A stretch of 6,959 bases of DNA from Rickettsiales bacterium (GCA_002710765.1 PALK01000029.1:31031-37989), one strand, 5' to 3'; counted from the stretch's first letter, positions 1 through 6,125 are shown. The notes: generated from the letters alone by a model not told the origin. Numbers and translations are program-made.

Positions 1-372
1 CTTGTCATTGAACCTATAGACGGTATAAAATTCATTGATCTTGACCTCAATAATATTGATGAAGTTGAACGTGAAGTTAAAGAGTATTTTGGAAAGAAAG
101 TTGATATTATATTAAGTGATATGGCTCCTAATACAACTGGTCATAAAAATACTGATCATACAAGAATCATCAGTCTTGCAGAGTTAGCTATCAATTTAAC
201 ACAAAATAATTTAAAAAAAGGTGGTTTTTTTGTTTGTAAAATTTTTCAGGGTGGAGCGCAAGGCGAACTTTTATTACTTTTGAAAAATCATTTTCAAAAT
301 ATAAAATACTATAAACCAAATGCTTCACGTCAAGAATCTACTGAAACATATTTATGCGGTATAAAAAAATAA
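1..372 (+). CDS. rlmE: 23S rRNA (uridine-2'-O-)methyltransferase RlmE (FtsJ/RrmJ), C-terminal part
   Basis: This is the last 123 codons of a gene whose start lies before the window. The family methylates the 2'-OH of a uridine in the A-loop of 23S rRNA (U2552 in E. coli) using S-adenosylmethionine, late in 50S subunit assembly. The sequence shows the family's landmarks in order: LSDMAPNTTG, with the catalytic Asp at 118-120; GGFFVCKIFQGG, with the catalytic Lys at 238-240; and the C-terminal SRQESTETYLCG, whose Glu at 343-345 matches the last member of the family's K-D-K-E tetrad. The first Lys is outside the window. The protein ends a few residues after this motif, as is normal for the family (E. 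coli RlmE is 209 residues), so the 3' end is intact. The stop is 60 bases before guaB on the same strand, so read-through into guaB is possible. An ATG at 121 is internal to the DMAP motif and is not the start. Confidence 0.95.
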   Translation, partial: LVIEPIDGIKFIDLDLNNIDEVEREVKEYFGKKVDIILSDMAPNTTGHKNTDHTRIISLAELAINLTQNNLKKGGFFVCKIFQGGAQGELLLLLKNHFQNIKYYKPNASRQESTETYLCGIKK

Positions 373-432
373 TTTTTTAGTTTCTTGTTTAATAAATATG
401 CAATATAGATTATTAAAACTTTTGAGAAATTG

Positions 433-1902
433 ATGCAGAACATTAATGAAGCACTGACATTTGACGATGTTTTAATAGTTCCTGCTTTATCAGGAATAAA
501 ACCAACTGAAGCTATTGTTTCGTCAAAAATTACAACTAAATTTAAGATTAATATACCTTTGATTTCTAGTGCAATGGATACTGTAACTGAATCACAAATG
601 GCAATAAAGATGGCGCAATCCGGTGGAATTGGTGTAATCCATAAAAATCTTTCACCTGCAAATCAAGCTGAAGAGGTAAGTAAAGTTAAGAAATTTGAAT
701 CAGGGATGGTTATCAATCCATTAACTATTAACCCCGACAATACTCTTGAAGAAGCAATTAAACTTAAAACAGAAAATAATATTTCTGGTATTCCAGTTGT
801 TGAAAAAAAAACCAGAAAATTGATTGGAATGCTGACTAATAGAGATATTAGGTTTGCAAAAAATTTAAATCAACCTGTAAGCTCATTAATGACAAAAGAT
901 AATTTAATTACAGTTTCTGAAAACATTAAAACAGTTGATGCTAAAAAATTATTACATCAGCATAGGATTGAAAAACTTTTAGTTGTAAATAAAAACTATA
1001 AATGTGTTGGATTAATTACTGTAAAAGATATTGAAAAAGCCGAAAAATACCCAAATTCAAGTAAAGATTCATTAGGAAGGTTAATGGTTGCAGCTGCAAT
1101 AGGAATAGGAGAAAAAGAAGGTATAAATCGTTTGGAATTTCTTAAAGCAGTAGATGTTGATTTGATAGTTATTGATACAGCTCATGGTCATTCAAAAGCA
1201 GTTATTAAAACTCTTAAAGAAATAAAAAAAAAATATAAAGATTTTCCTGTGATAGTAGGAAATATTGCAACGGCTGAAGCTGCTGAGGATTTAATAAAGT
1301 TTGGCGCTGATGGTCTCAAAGTTGGAATAGGACCTGGTTCAATATGTACTACAAGAATTGTTGCTGGGGTTGGGGTTCCTCAGCTTTATGCTATTTCTGA
1401 AGTTGTAAAAGTTGCTAAAAAGAAAAATGTTCCAGTTATTGCAGATGGTGGGATTAAATTTTCTGGTGATATATCTAAGGCAATTGCAGTTGGAGCTGAT
1501 GCAGTTATGATTGGTTCTTTATTTGCAGGGACTGACGAGGCACCAGGAGAGATATTTCTTTCCCAAGGAAGAAGTTATAAATCTTACAGAGGCATGGGAT
1601 CATTGGGTGCTATGGGAAGAGGTTCTGCTGACAGATATTTCCAAGAAGAGATTGAAAATCCATCTAAATTAGTTCCAGAAGGAGTTGAAGGAAGAGTTCC
1701 ATACAAAGGTAGTGTTACAAAAGTAATTGAACAATTAATTGGTGGATTAAAAGCAGCAATGGGCTACACAGGAAATAAAACAATTGAAGAATTAAAAACC
1801 AAAACAAAAATGGTTAGAGTTACTAATGCTGGTTTAAATGAAAGTCATGTTAATAGTATTTCTATTACAAGAGAATCTCCTAACTATCAGTTTAATAAAT
1901 GA
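433..1902 (+). CDS. guaB: Inosine-5'-monophosphate dehydrogenase
   Basis: GuaB oxidises IMP to XMP with NAD+, the first committed and usually rate-limiting step of guanine nucleotide synthesis, in the cytoplasm. The 489-residue protein is full length for the family. It begins with the typical [13 protein letters not shown] segment. A CBS-domain pair is inserted at about residues 92-207 ([25 protein letters not shown]). The catalytic loop GPGSICTTR places the nucleophilic Cys at residue 305, the same number as in E. coli. The phosphate-binding stretch [10 protein letters not shown] and the mobile-flap segment [11 protein letters not shown] (about 417-426) follow. I chose the ATG at 433; a TTG lies directly before it at 430 but has no separate support. 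The ribosome binding site is only a weak GAGAA at 424-428. The stop overlaps the guaA start by 4 bases, so translation of the two enzymes is probably coupled. The CBS pair commonly binds purine nucleotides in this family and may mediate allosteric control. Confidence 0.98.
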   Translation: MQNINEALTFDDVLIVPALSGIKPTEAIVSSKITTKFKINIPLISSAMDTVTESQMAIKMAQSGGIGVIHKNLSPANQAEEVSKVKKFESGMVINPLTINPDNTLEEAIKLKTENNISGIPVVEKKTRKLIGMLTNRDIRFAKNLNQPVSSLMTKDNLITVSENIKTVDAKKLLHQHRIEKLLVVNKNYKCVGLITVKDIEKAEKYPNSSKDSLGRLMVAAAIGIGEKEGINRLEFLKAVDVDLIVIDTAHGHSKAVIKTLKEIKKKYKDFPVIVGNIATAEAAEDLIKFGADGLKVGIGPGSICTTRIVAGVGVPQLYAISEVVKVAKKKNVPVIADGGIKFSGDISKAIAVGADAVMIGSLFAGTDEAPGEIFLSQGRSYKSYRGMGSLGAMGRGSADRYFQEEIENPSKLVPEGVEGRVPYKGSVTKVIEQLIGGLKAAMGYTGNKTIEELKTKTKMVRVTNAGLNESHVNSISITRESPNYQFNK

Positions 1903-3452
1903 TAAGCCAAATACTGATTATTGACTTTGGTTCACAAGTAACTAAATTAATCGCTAGAAGAATTAGAGAGTTTGGAGTTTATTGTGAAATATTACCATAT
2001 AATAAGATCACCGAAGAATTAATAAGTATAAAGAAACCAAAAGGAATAATTTTATCAGGAGGTCCTGCTTCCGTAGATGATACTCTTAAAATAAAGCCCC
2101 CAAAATTTATTTATGAAATGAATACTCCTATTCTGGGTATATGTTATGGACTTCAATTAATTGCAAAACACTTTAAAGGAAAAGTTGAATCAAATCATGA
2201 AAGAGAATTTGGTAAAGCTCTAATAAAATTAAAAAAAAAATCACCAATTACTGCTGGGGTATATTCCAAAAATAAAGAATATAAGGTTTGGATGAGTCAC
2301 AGTGATAAAATAAACTCTTTGCCAAGTGGATTTGAGAAAATTGCATCAAGTCCAAGTTGTAAATATTCAATTGTTCAGAACCTAAAAAAAAAAATTTTTG
2401 GTGTTCAGTTTCATCCAGAGGTTGTACATACTAAAGGAGGTCACTTACTTTTAAAAAACTTTATTTTTAAAATTTCTTTTTGTAATAAAGATTGGAAGAT
2501 GAGTTCATTTAAAAATCAAATGATAAGTAGTATTAAAAAAAATGTAGGAGAAAATAGCAGTGTAGTTTGTGGTTTATCTGGTGGAGTTGATTCAACAGTC
2601 ACAGCAGTTTTAATTCATAAAGCTATTGGAAGTAGATTGAAATGTATTTTTGTAGATACAGGTTTAATGAGAAAATTCGAAGTTGATGAAATAAAGAAAT
2701 TATTTGTTAAAAATTTTAAAATAGACTTAAAGATAGTTAATGCTAGAAAAAGGTTTTTAGATAATTTAAGAGGTATAGTCGAGCCCGAGAAAAAAAGAAA
2801 AATAATTGGGAAAACTTTCATTGATATATTTGAATCTATTTCCAAAAAAAGTGAAAATATAAAGTTTCTTGCACAAGGTACTTTATATCCTGATGTTATA
2901 GAGTCAATATCATCGTTCGGAAATTCAAAAGTAACTATTAAGTCTCATCATAATGTTGGAGGTTTACCAAAAAAAATGAATCTTAAACTTTTAGAGCCAT
3001 TGAGAAATTTATTTAAAGATGAGGTGCGAGTTTTAGGAAAAGAGTTAGAGATTCCTGATACTTTTATTGGGAGACATCCTTTTCCTGGTCCTGGACTTGG
3101 GATAAGGATTTTAGGAGAAATCACAAAGAAAAAAGTAAAAATACTTCAAGAAGCTGATTACATATTTATAAATAAACTAAAAAAAGCAAAGTTATATCAT
3201 AAAATTTGGCAAGCTTTTTGTGTTCTACTACCAGTTAAAACCGTGGGTGTCATGGGAGATAATAGAACTTATGAATATGTTTGCGTAATTAGAGCAGTTT
3301 CCTCAATGGATGGTATGACAGCAGAGTCATATAACTTTAATCCAAATTTTATAACTGATTGTGCAAATGAAATTGTTAATAATGTTCCTGGGATTAATCG
3401 GGTTTGTTATGATTATACATCTAAACCTCCAGGAACAATTGAGTGGGAGTGA
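1899..3452 (+). CDS. guaA: GMP synthase (glutamine-hydrolysing)
   Basis: GuaA converts XMP to GMP using ATP and ammonia from glutamine. At 517 residues it is the usual two-domain form (E. coli GuaA is 525). The N-terminal class I glutamine amidotransferase domain (about 1-190) has the ILSGGPASV loop, the nucleophile elbow GICYGLQ with Cys82, and the QFHPEV motif with His172 and Glu174, so the triad is complete. The ATP-pyrophosphatase domain follows (about 205-395), with the P-loop LSGGVDST at 226-233. The C-terminal dimerisation and XMP-binding domain has RHPFPGPGLGIRILGE, RAVSSMDGMTAE and the typical ending SKPPGTIEWE. The ATG at 1899 shares ATGA with the guaB stop; there is no Shine-Dalgarno sequence, so re-initiation from guaB is the likely route. 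Several long A runs inside the gene keep the frame intact. Nothing essential is missing. Confidence 0.98.
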   Translation: MISQILIIDFGSQVTKLIARRIREFGVYCEILPYNKITEELISIKKPKGIILSGGPASVDDTLKIKPPKFIYEMNTPILGICYGLQLIAKHFKGKVESNHEREFGKALIKLKKKSPITAGVYSKNKEYKVWMSHSDKINSLPSGFEKIASSPSCKYSIVQNLKKKIFGVQFHPEVVHTKGGHLLLKNFIFKISFCNKDWKMSSFKNQMISSIKKNVGENSSVVCGLSGGVDSTVTAVLIHKAIGSRLKCIFVDTGLMRKFEVDEIKKLFVKNFKIDLKIVNARKRFLDNLRGIVEPEKKRKIIGKTFIDIFESISKKSENIKFLAQGTLYPDVIESISSFGNSKVTIKSHHNVGGLPKKMNLKLLEPLRNLFKDEVRVLGKELEIPDTFIGRHPFPGPGLGIRILGEITKKKVKILQEADYIFINKLKKAKLYHKIWQAFCVLLPVKTVGVMGDNRTYEYVCVIRAVSSMDGMTAESYNFNPNFITDCANEIVNNVPGINRVCYDYTSKPPGTIEWE

Positions 3453-3470
3453 TTAAACTATAAAATCAAT

Positions 3471-3491
3471 TTTGAAATTGCAAGTTTCAAA
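3471..3491 (+). terminator. Possible weak hairpin terminator after guaA
   Basis: TTTGAAA and TTTCAAA form a 7-bp stem, extended inward by one T-G and one T-A pair around a GCA loop. It starts 18 bases after the guaA stop. A six-T run follows at 3503-3508, about 11 bases beyond the stem, which is farther than in a classical Rho-independent terminator, and the stem is poor in GC. It may instead stabilise the guaBA 3' end. The remaining bases up to 3578 are very AT-rich, and I see nothing further in them except a presumed promoter that cannot be placed with confidence. Confidence 0.3.
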
Positions 3492-3578
3492 GTACTTTAA
3501 AATTTTTTAAAAAATACAATGTAAATAGTATCTTATGTATGAAGAATAATTGGTTTTGGAATTAATAGAAATAACGTG

Positions 3579-3785
3579 ATGATGGATAAAGAACTCGAAC
3601 TTTGTAAAAAAGAAAATTTAACAATTAATGAAGAAGTAATTTGTGATCAACATATATTACATAAGTCAATGATAGATAACCCTCTAGCCTTTGTATTATT
3701 TTATTTGTTTTCAATAATATTTATTGCCTTACTCTTTCAGTTATCACAAAGAAAAATTAGTAAGAAAGATAAGAAAAATAAATAA
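3579..3785 (+). CDS. Small single-pass membrane protein, unknown function
   Basis: I do not recognise this 68-residue protein. Residues 1-35 are polar and acidic, with two cysteines (Cys9 and Cys22). Residues 36-54 form one strongly hydrophobic membrane segment (PLAFVLFYLFSIIFIALLF). The tail (55-68) is very basic (QRKISKKDKKNK). By the positive-inside rule the tail is cytoplasmic and the N-terminus faces the periplasm, where the two cysteines could form a disulfide; this is inference. The start is uncertain: GTG at 3576, ATG at 3579 and ATG at 3582 lie in a row with no clear ribosome binding site. The stop falls in an A-rich stretch where the next frame continues with a hydrophobic reading frame to 4200, so this may be the N-terminal part of a longer, frame-shifted membrane protein. 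Confidence 0.5.
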   Translation: MMDKELELCKKENLTINEEVICDQHILHKSMIDNPLAFVLFYLFSIIFIALLFQLSQRKISKKDKKNK

Positions 3786-4200
3786 TCTTAACTCAAATAT
3801 CATTTTTTGTTGTATTTTACAGTTTATTGTTCTTTTTGCTTCAATTGAAATTTCTAAGATTTTTAACTTTAAGTTAATAAAAATAAAGTTTTTAAATTTT
3901 TATTCAAAAAAGATTTTGATTATTTATTTATCATATTTTTATTTTATTTTAATTTTTTATTTAACTACTTTTATATTAATTCTAATTGATGAAAAAAATG
4001 GTCTTCAGATATCAAATTTCCTTTTTTTTTTTTATATAAATTTTAATTTATGTTTAAAAATTGGTAAGTCTGAAAAATTCTCCAATTGGATTGGTAGTGG
4101 TCTGGACGAAACTATGAGAATATTTGTAATGTTTATTATTTGTCTTAATTGTGTATATTTTTTAACTAGAATTACTCATAGCTTAACCTTATTAAAATAA
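3724..4200 (+). CDS. Very hydrophobic reading frame, about four membrane segments, doubtful start
   Basis: I do not recognise this protein. The frame is open for 158 codons and encodes likely membrane segments at about residues 25-45, 64-88, 96-111 and 133-150. The most protein-like stretch is near the end (SNWIGSGLDETMRIF, residues 120-134). No ATG or GTG start precedes the membrane segments. The only early candidate is a TTG at 3724, inside the preceding small gene and without a ribosome binding site. It could be a real gene with an unusual start, translated by coupling to the gene before it. It could also be the second half of one gene split by a frameshift near 3760-3785, or a decaying remnant. 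A 12-base T run at 4022-4033 lies inside the frame and is prone to length change. A chance open frame is possible in such AT-rich DNA, though 158 codons free of TAA is long for that. Confidence 0.35.
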   Translation: MPYSFSYHKEKLVRKIRKINNLNSNIIFCCILQFIVLFASIEISKIFNFKLIKIKFLNFYSKKILIIYLSYFYFILIFYLTTFILILIDEKNGLQISNFLFFFYINFNLCLKIGKSEKFSNWIGSGLDETMRIFVMFIICLNCVYFLTRITHSLTLLK

Positions 4201-4227
4201 TTTTAATGACTCTTTTTATTAATATAA

Positions 4228-4983
4228 ATGTTATTTGTGGTCAGAATATTTGAAATAAAGCTGATGCTTAAAATATTAAATATAATCAAATATATTAGAA
4301 AAATTTTAACTTCATGGATTCCTAATTTCTCAAAAGATTTTCTACGTATGATTCGTGAATATGAATTGCAAGGAATAATTAAACAATTTCCAAAAAACTG
4401 TGAGATACTAGAAATTGGCGGTGGAAGTGGATGGCAAGCAAATATAATGAAGAATATGGGGTTTAACGTCTATTCAGTTGACATTAAAGGTAGTGAATAT
4501 TTTGATGAAAAAATATTTAATGTACAAGTTTATGATGGTATAAATTTGCCATTTAATGATAAAAAATTTGATCTAATTTTTAGTTCTAATGTTTTAGAGC
4601 ATATAACTTTATTAGATAAACTTCAGTCAGAAATTCATAGAGTTTTAAAGGATGACGGTATTGCAGTGCATATCTTACCTTCATCTTCATGGAGGCTTTG
4701 GACTATATTTACTGATATAATTAAATTTTGGCGTTTTACTAAACCTCATGGTGAGCATGCTACTAATGTATTTTATGAAATATTTTATTTCAAAATTAAT
4801 TGGTGGAAGAAAAGTTTTATTAAAAATAAATGGGAAATTTTTAAAATTATACCAAATAAACTTTTTTATACAGGAAATCTAATTTTAGGAAAAAAATTAA
4901 CTATACAAAAAAGAAAATTACTCAGTTTAATATTAGGAAGTAGTTGTAATATTTATTTTTTAAAAAAAAAATCTAAAAACTAA
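4228..4983 (+). CDS. Class I SAM-dependent methyltransferase (Methyltransf_11 type)
   Basis: The Rossmann-type methyltransferase core is clear. Motif I is EILEIGGGSGW (residues 59-69). The acidic residue after beta-2 that binds the SAM ribose is Asp85 in YSVDIKG. FDLIFSSNVLEHI (114-126) is the post-core motif typical of UbiE/Methyltransf_11 proteins. HRVLKDDGIAVHILPSS follows, with the motif-III-like glycine. After the core come RLWTIF, KPHGEHATN (172-180, with two histidines and a glutamate), LFYTGN (212-217) and LGSSCNIYFL near the C-terminus; from memory these recur in a family of stand-alone methyltransferases. The substrate cannot be told from the sequence, and no polysaccharide, lipid or cofactor genes flank it. 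ATGs at 4228 and 4264 are both possible starts; neither has a good ribosome binding site, and the later one keeps all motifs. The protein is probably soluble or loosely membrane-associated, since the N-terminal 35 residues are basic and hydrophobic. Confidence 0.85.
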   Translation: MLFVVRIFEIKLMLKILNIIKYIRKILTSWIPNFSKDFLRMIREYELQGIIKQFPKNCEILEIGGGSGWQANIMKNMGFNVYSVDIKGSEYFDEKIFNVQVYDGINLPFNDKKFDLIFSSNVLEHITLLDKLQSEIHRVLKDDGIAVHILPSSSWRLWTIFTDIIKFWRFTKPHGEHATNVFYEIFYFKINWWKKSFIKNKWEIFKIIPNKLFYTGNLILGKKLTIQKRKLLSLILGSSCNIYFLKKKSKN

Positions 4984-5039
4984 TGTATGATTCTGTGAAT
5001 AACCTGTTAAAAATATGTTAGCAATAAATAATAACTTTA

Positions 5040-5077
5040 TAAAATAATATTACTGGTAATTGTGGATAATTATTTTA
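5040..5077. repeat. AT-only inverted repeat between convergent genes
   Basis: TAAAATAAT at 5040-5048 pairs with ATTATTTTA at 5069-5077. The loop holds a smaller dyad, ATTAC-TG-GTAAT. The repeat lies between the end of the methyltransferase gene and the stop codon of the minus-strand 88-residue gene, which it overlaps. It could act as a weak bidirectional transcription end. All nine pairs of the outer stem are A-T, so chance is a real alternative. I see nothing else in the bases between the two genes. Confidence 0.25.
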
Positions 5078-5341
5078 AAAAATTAGACTATAAAAAAGTT
5101 TGCCAATTAGCGTAGAAATTATTAAAAAGCCAAATAATTTAAGTAACTTGAATAGAATTTTAAAAAAGTTTTGTTTTATAGATAATTTTTTGTAGTTTTT
5201 GTAGATTCTTAATATAGTTTTTTTGAAATAATTTATTAAGAATAAAATTAAAGCGCCAACGACAAAATAGAGAAAGTATTCAAAAAAAGTTAAGTATCCA
5301 GTTAATGTATCTTTAAAATCATATAATTTATTAATTATCAT
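5075..5341 (-). CDS. Small two-pass membrane protein, unknown function
   Basis: I do not recognise this 88-residue protein. It has two hydrophobic segments, about 19-39 (FFEYFLYFVVGALILFLINYF) minus the edges, and about 66-86, which includes GFLIISTLIG. They are joined by a lysine-rich loop (40-65) that should be cytoplasmic, which puts both short ends in the periplasm. The start ATG at 5341 is inside the last codons of the zinc-ribbon gene upstream, an 11-base overlap in a different frame. This supports both genes being real and translationally coupled. There is only a faint purine stretch (AAAAGA) as a ribosome binding site. The tight link suggests the membrane protein and the zinc-ribbon protein may work together; that is inference. 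Confidence 0.6.
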   Translation of the reverse strand: MIINKLYDFKDTLTGYLTFFEYFLYFVVGALILFLINYFKKTILRIYKNYKKLSIKQNFFKILFKLLKLFGFLIISTLIGKLFYSLIF

Positions 5342-5483
5342 TTTTGAAATCTTTTATTTCAATTTCACATTGACTACATATTTGATAATTTATATTAGTT
5401 TTTGGGTATATGGTTTTCAATTCATTTGAAAAAACCCAAAAAATTGAACCACATTTCTGACATTCAACCCATAACTTACTCAT
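5331..5483 (-). CDS. Tiny zinc-ribbon protein (CxxC...CxxC), 50 residues
   Basis: Reading the minus strand from the ATG at 5483 gives a 50-residue protein with two CxxC knuckles: CQKC at residues 8-11 and CSQC at 36-39, 24 residues apart. The first knuckle is followed by GSIFWVF and the second by an acidic and basic tail (EIEIKDFKNDN). The spacing and the aromatic residues after the first knuckle fit a single treble-clef or zinc-ribbon fold binding one Zn2+ through four Cys. Such small ribbons bind nucleic acid or serve as protein adaptors, and I cannot say which applies here. It has no visible Shine-Dalgarno sequence. Its last codons overlap the start of the 88-residue membrane gene, so the two form one unit. 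The four regularly spaced Cys codons in so AT-rich a stretch argue against a chance open frame. Confidence 0.65.
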   Translation of the reverse strand: MSKLWVECQKCGSIFWVFSNELKTIYPKTNINYQICSQCEIEIKDFKNDN

Positions 5484-5505
5484 TTTTTATTATTTTTTCA
5501 ATTAA

Positions 5506-5521
5506 GATTAGGAACCTAATC
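5506..5521. repeat. Perfect 16-base palindrome between two tiny genes
   Basis: GATTAGG-AA-CCTAATC is a perfect 7-bp inverted repeat (a 6-bp stem with a four-base loop as RNA). It lies in the 45-base gap between the 32-residue peptide gene and the zinc-ribbon gene on the minus strand. TTTTTTC at 5493-5499 and GAAAAAA at 5522-5528 flank it and are complementary to each other, so the symmetry extends outward after a six-base bulge. In the minus-strand transcript a U run precedes the stem and an A run follows, so it is not a standard terminator for the peptide gene. It could be an operator, an attenuator or a processing site. Confidence 0.45.
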
Positions 5522-5528
5522 GAAAAAA

Positions 5529-5627
5529 TTACTTAGATTTTAGCTTTTTTAAAACTCTATTAAAAACTTCTTTAACATCAGCTTTTTTGATGTCAGTATT
5601 CTCTGTTTTTTTTTTATTTTGTTCCAT
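5529..5627 (-). CDS. Tiny lysine-rich peptide, 32 residues, unknown function
   Basis: The minus strand from the ATG at 5627 encodes a 32-residue peptide. It is charged throughout: MEQNKKKTENTDIKKAD, then VKEVFNRVLKKLKSK. The second half (about 17-32) has hydrophobic residues spaced for an amphipathic helix (V18, V21, F22, V25, L26, L29) and a basic face. It has no membrane segment or signal peptide. AGGGGA at 5636-5641 lies 8 bases before the ATG and is among the best ribosome binding sites in the window, which is the main reason for calling it a gene. A ten-base T run (plus strand 5606-5615) encodes the KKK stretch, so the frame is sensitive to indels. Its role is unknown. It is the first gene of the minus-strand group that also holds the zinc-ribbon and two-pass membrane proteins. 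Confidence 0.5.
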   Translation of the reverse strand: MEQNKKKTENTDIKKADVKEVFNRVLKKLKSK

Positions 5628-5662
5628 TCTAAATTTCCCCTAGTTTATATTTAAGTATAACT

Positions 5663-5699
5663 TATAATTTAATATTAACTTAGTTAATATAACTATAAT
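5663..5699 (+). promoter_or_regulatory. Two candidate -10 boxes upstream of the yjbQ-family gene
   Basis: TATAAT occurs exactly at 5663-5668 and again at 5694-5699. The second would start transcription about 3 bases before the ATG at 5709, giving an almost leaderless message, which fits the missing Shine-Dalgarno sequence of that gene. The first would give a leader of roughly 35 bases containing the dyad at 5672-5690. Neither has a convincing -35 hexamer, and in such AT-rich DNA TATAAT arises often by chance. On the minus strand TATACT (plus 5654-5659) could serve the 32-residue peptide gene. Confidence 0.3.
5672..5690. promoter_or_regulatory. Perfect 8+3+8 dyad in the divergent promoter region (candidate operator)
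   Basis: ATATTAAC-TTA-GTTAATAT is an exact inverted repeat in the 81 bases between the divergent 32-residue peptide gene and the yjbQ-family gene. It lies just downstream of one TATAAT box and just upstream of another, where a bound dimeric regulator would block transcription. Half-sites of 8 bases with a 3-base spacer suit a helix-turn-helix dimer. The high AT content raises the chance rate of such dyads, so this is a candidate only. Confidence 0.4.
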
Positions 5700-5708
5700 T
5701 CTATAACG

Positions 5709-6125
5709 ATGAAACAATTTTATAATTTAATTACCTTGCAAACTGATGGTAAATCATTAGTGGATGTAACGTCTAAAGTTAATTCTTTTGTTTCTAATCA
5801 TAATATTAATAACGGGATAATTAATTTAACTGTTTTACATACGAGTGCTTCTTTATTGATTCAAGAAAATGCTGATCCGTCTGTTATTGATGATTTGAAG
5901 ATTTTTTTTGAAAAGCTCGTTCCTGAGGATAATAATTATAATCATTCCTCCGAGGGTAAAGATGATATGCCAGCACATATAAGGAGTGCACTGACGCAAA
6001 CTAATATTAGTTTAAGTATTATAAATGGTAGTATTCTTTTAGGGCAATGGCAGGGAATCTATTTGTTTGAACATAGAAATAATGTTAAAAAGAGAAAAAT
6101 TATGCTTCATATTTTGGGAGATTAA
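5709..6125 (+). CDS. yjbQ: YjbQ family protein (UPF0047, secondary thiamine-phosphate synthase type)
   Basis: This 138-residue protein matches the YjbQ/UPF0047 family at its usual length of about 130-140. The conserved blocks are all present: LHTSASLLIQENADPSV (43-59, with His44), the LVPEDNNYNHSSEG stretch (70-83), DDMPAHIRSAL (85-95, with His90), LLGQWQGIYLFEHR (110-123, with Glu121 and His122) and a short basic C-terminus. Family annotation as a secondary thiamine-phosphate synthase rests on genetic suppression of thiE loss by E. coli YjbQ. The conserved histidines form a metal-binding site in known structures; the physiological substrate is not settled. The start ATG at 5709 has no Shine-Dalgarno sequence, and translation may be near-leaderless from the TATAAT at 5694. 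The thioredoxin-like gene starts 4 bases after its stop, so the two are probably one transcript. No thiamine gene or TPP riboswitch is visible in the window. Confidence 0.93.
   Translation: MKQFYNLITLQTDGKSLVDVTSKVNSFVSNHNINNGIINLTVLHTSASLLIQENADPSVIDDLKIFFEKLVPEDNNYNHSSEGKDDMPAHIRSALTQTNISLSIINGSILLGQWQGIYLFEHRNNVKKRKIMLHILGD

Noticed and set aside
121..123. ATG as the start of a separate small gene
   Set aside because: The frame is open back to position 1 and the ATG is the Met of the RlmE DMAP motif.
373..432. Riboswitch or purine-responsive leader before guaB
   Set aside because: The gap is only 60 bases, AT-rich, and shows no paired stems or conserved purine-aptamer bases. TTGTTT at 385-390 could be a -35 box, but no well-spaced -10 partner is seen.
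2615..2845. Minus-strand open frame of 76 codons inside guaA
   Set aside because: It lies wholly within the well-conserved ATP-pyrophosphatase domain of GuaA and has no recognisable motifs; it is a shadow of the real gene.
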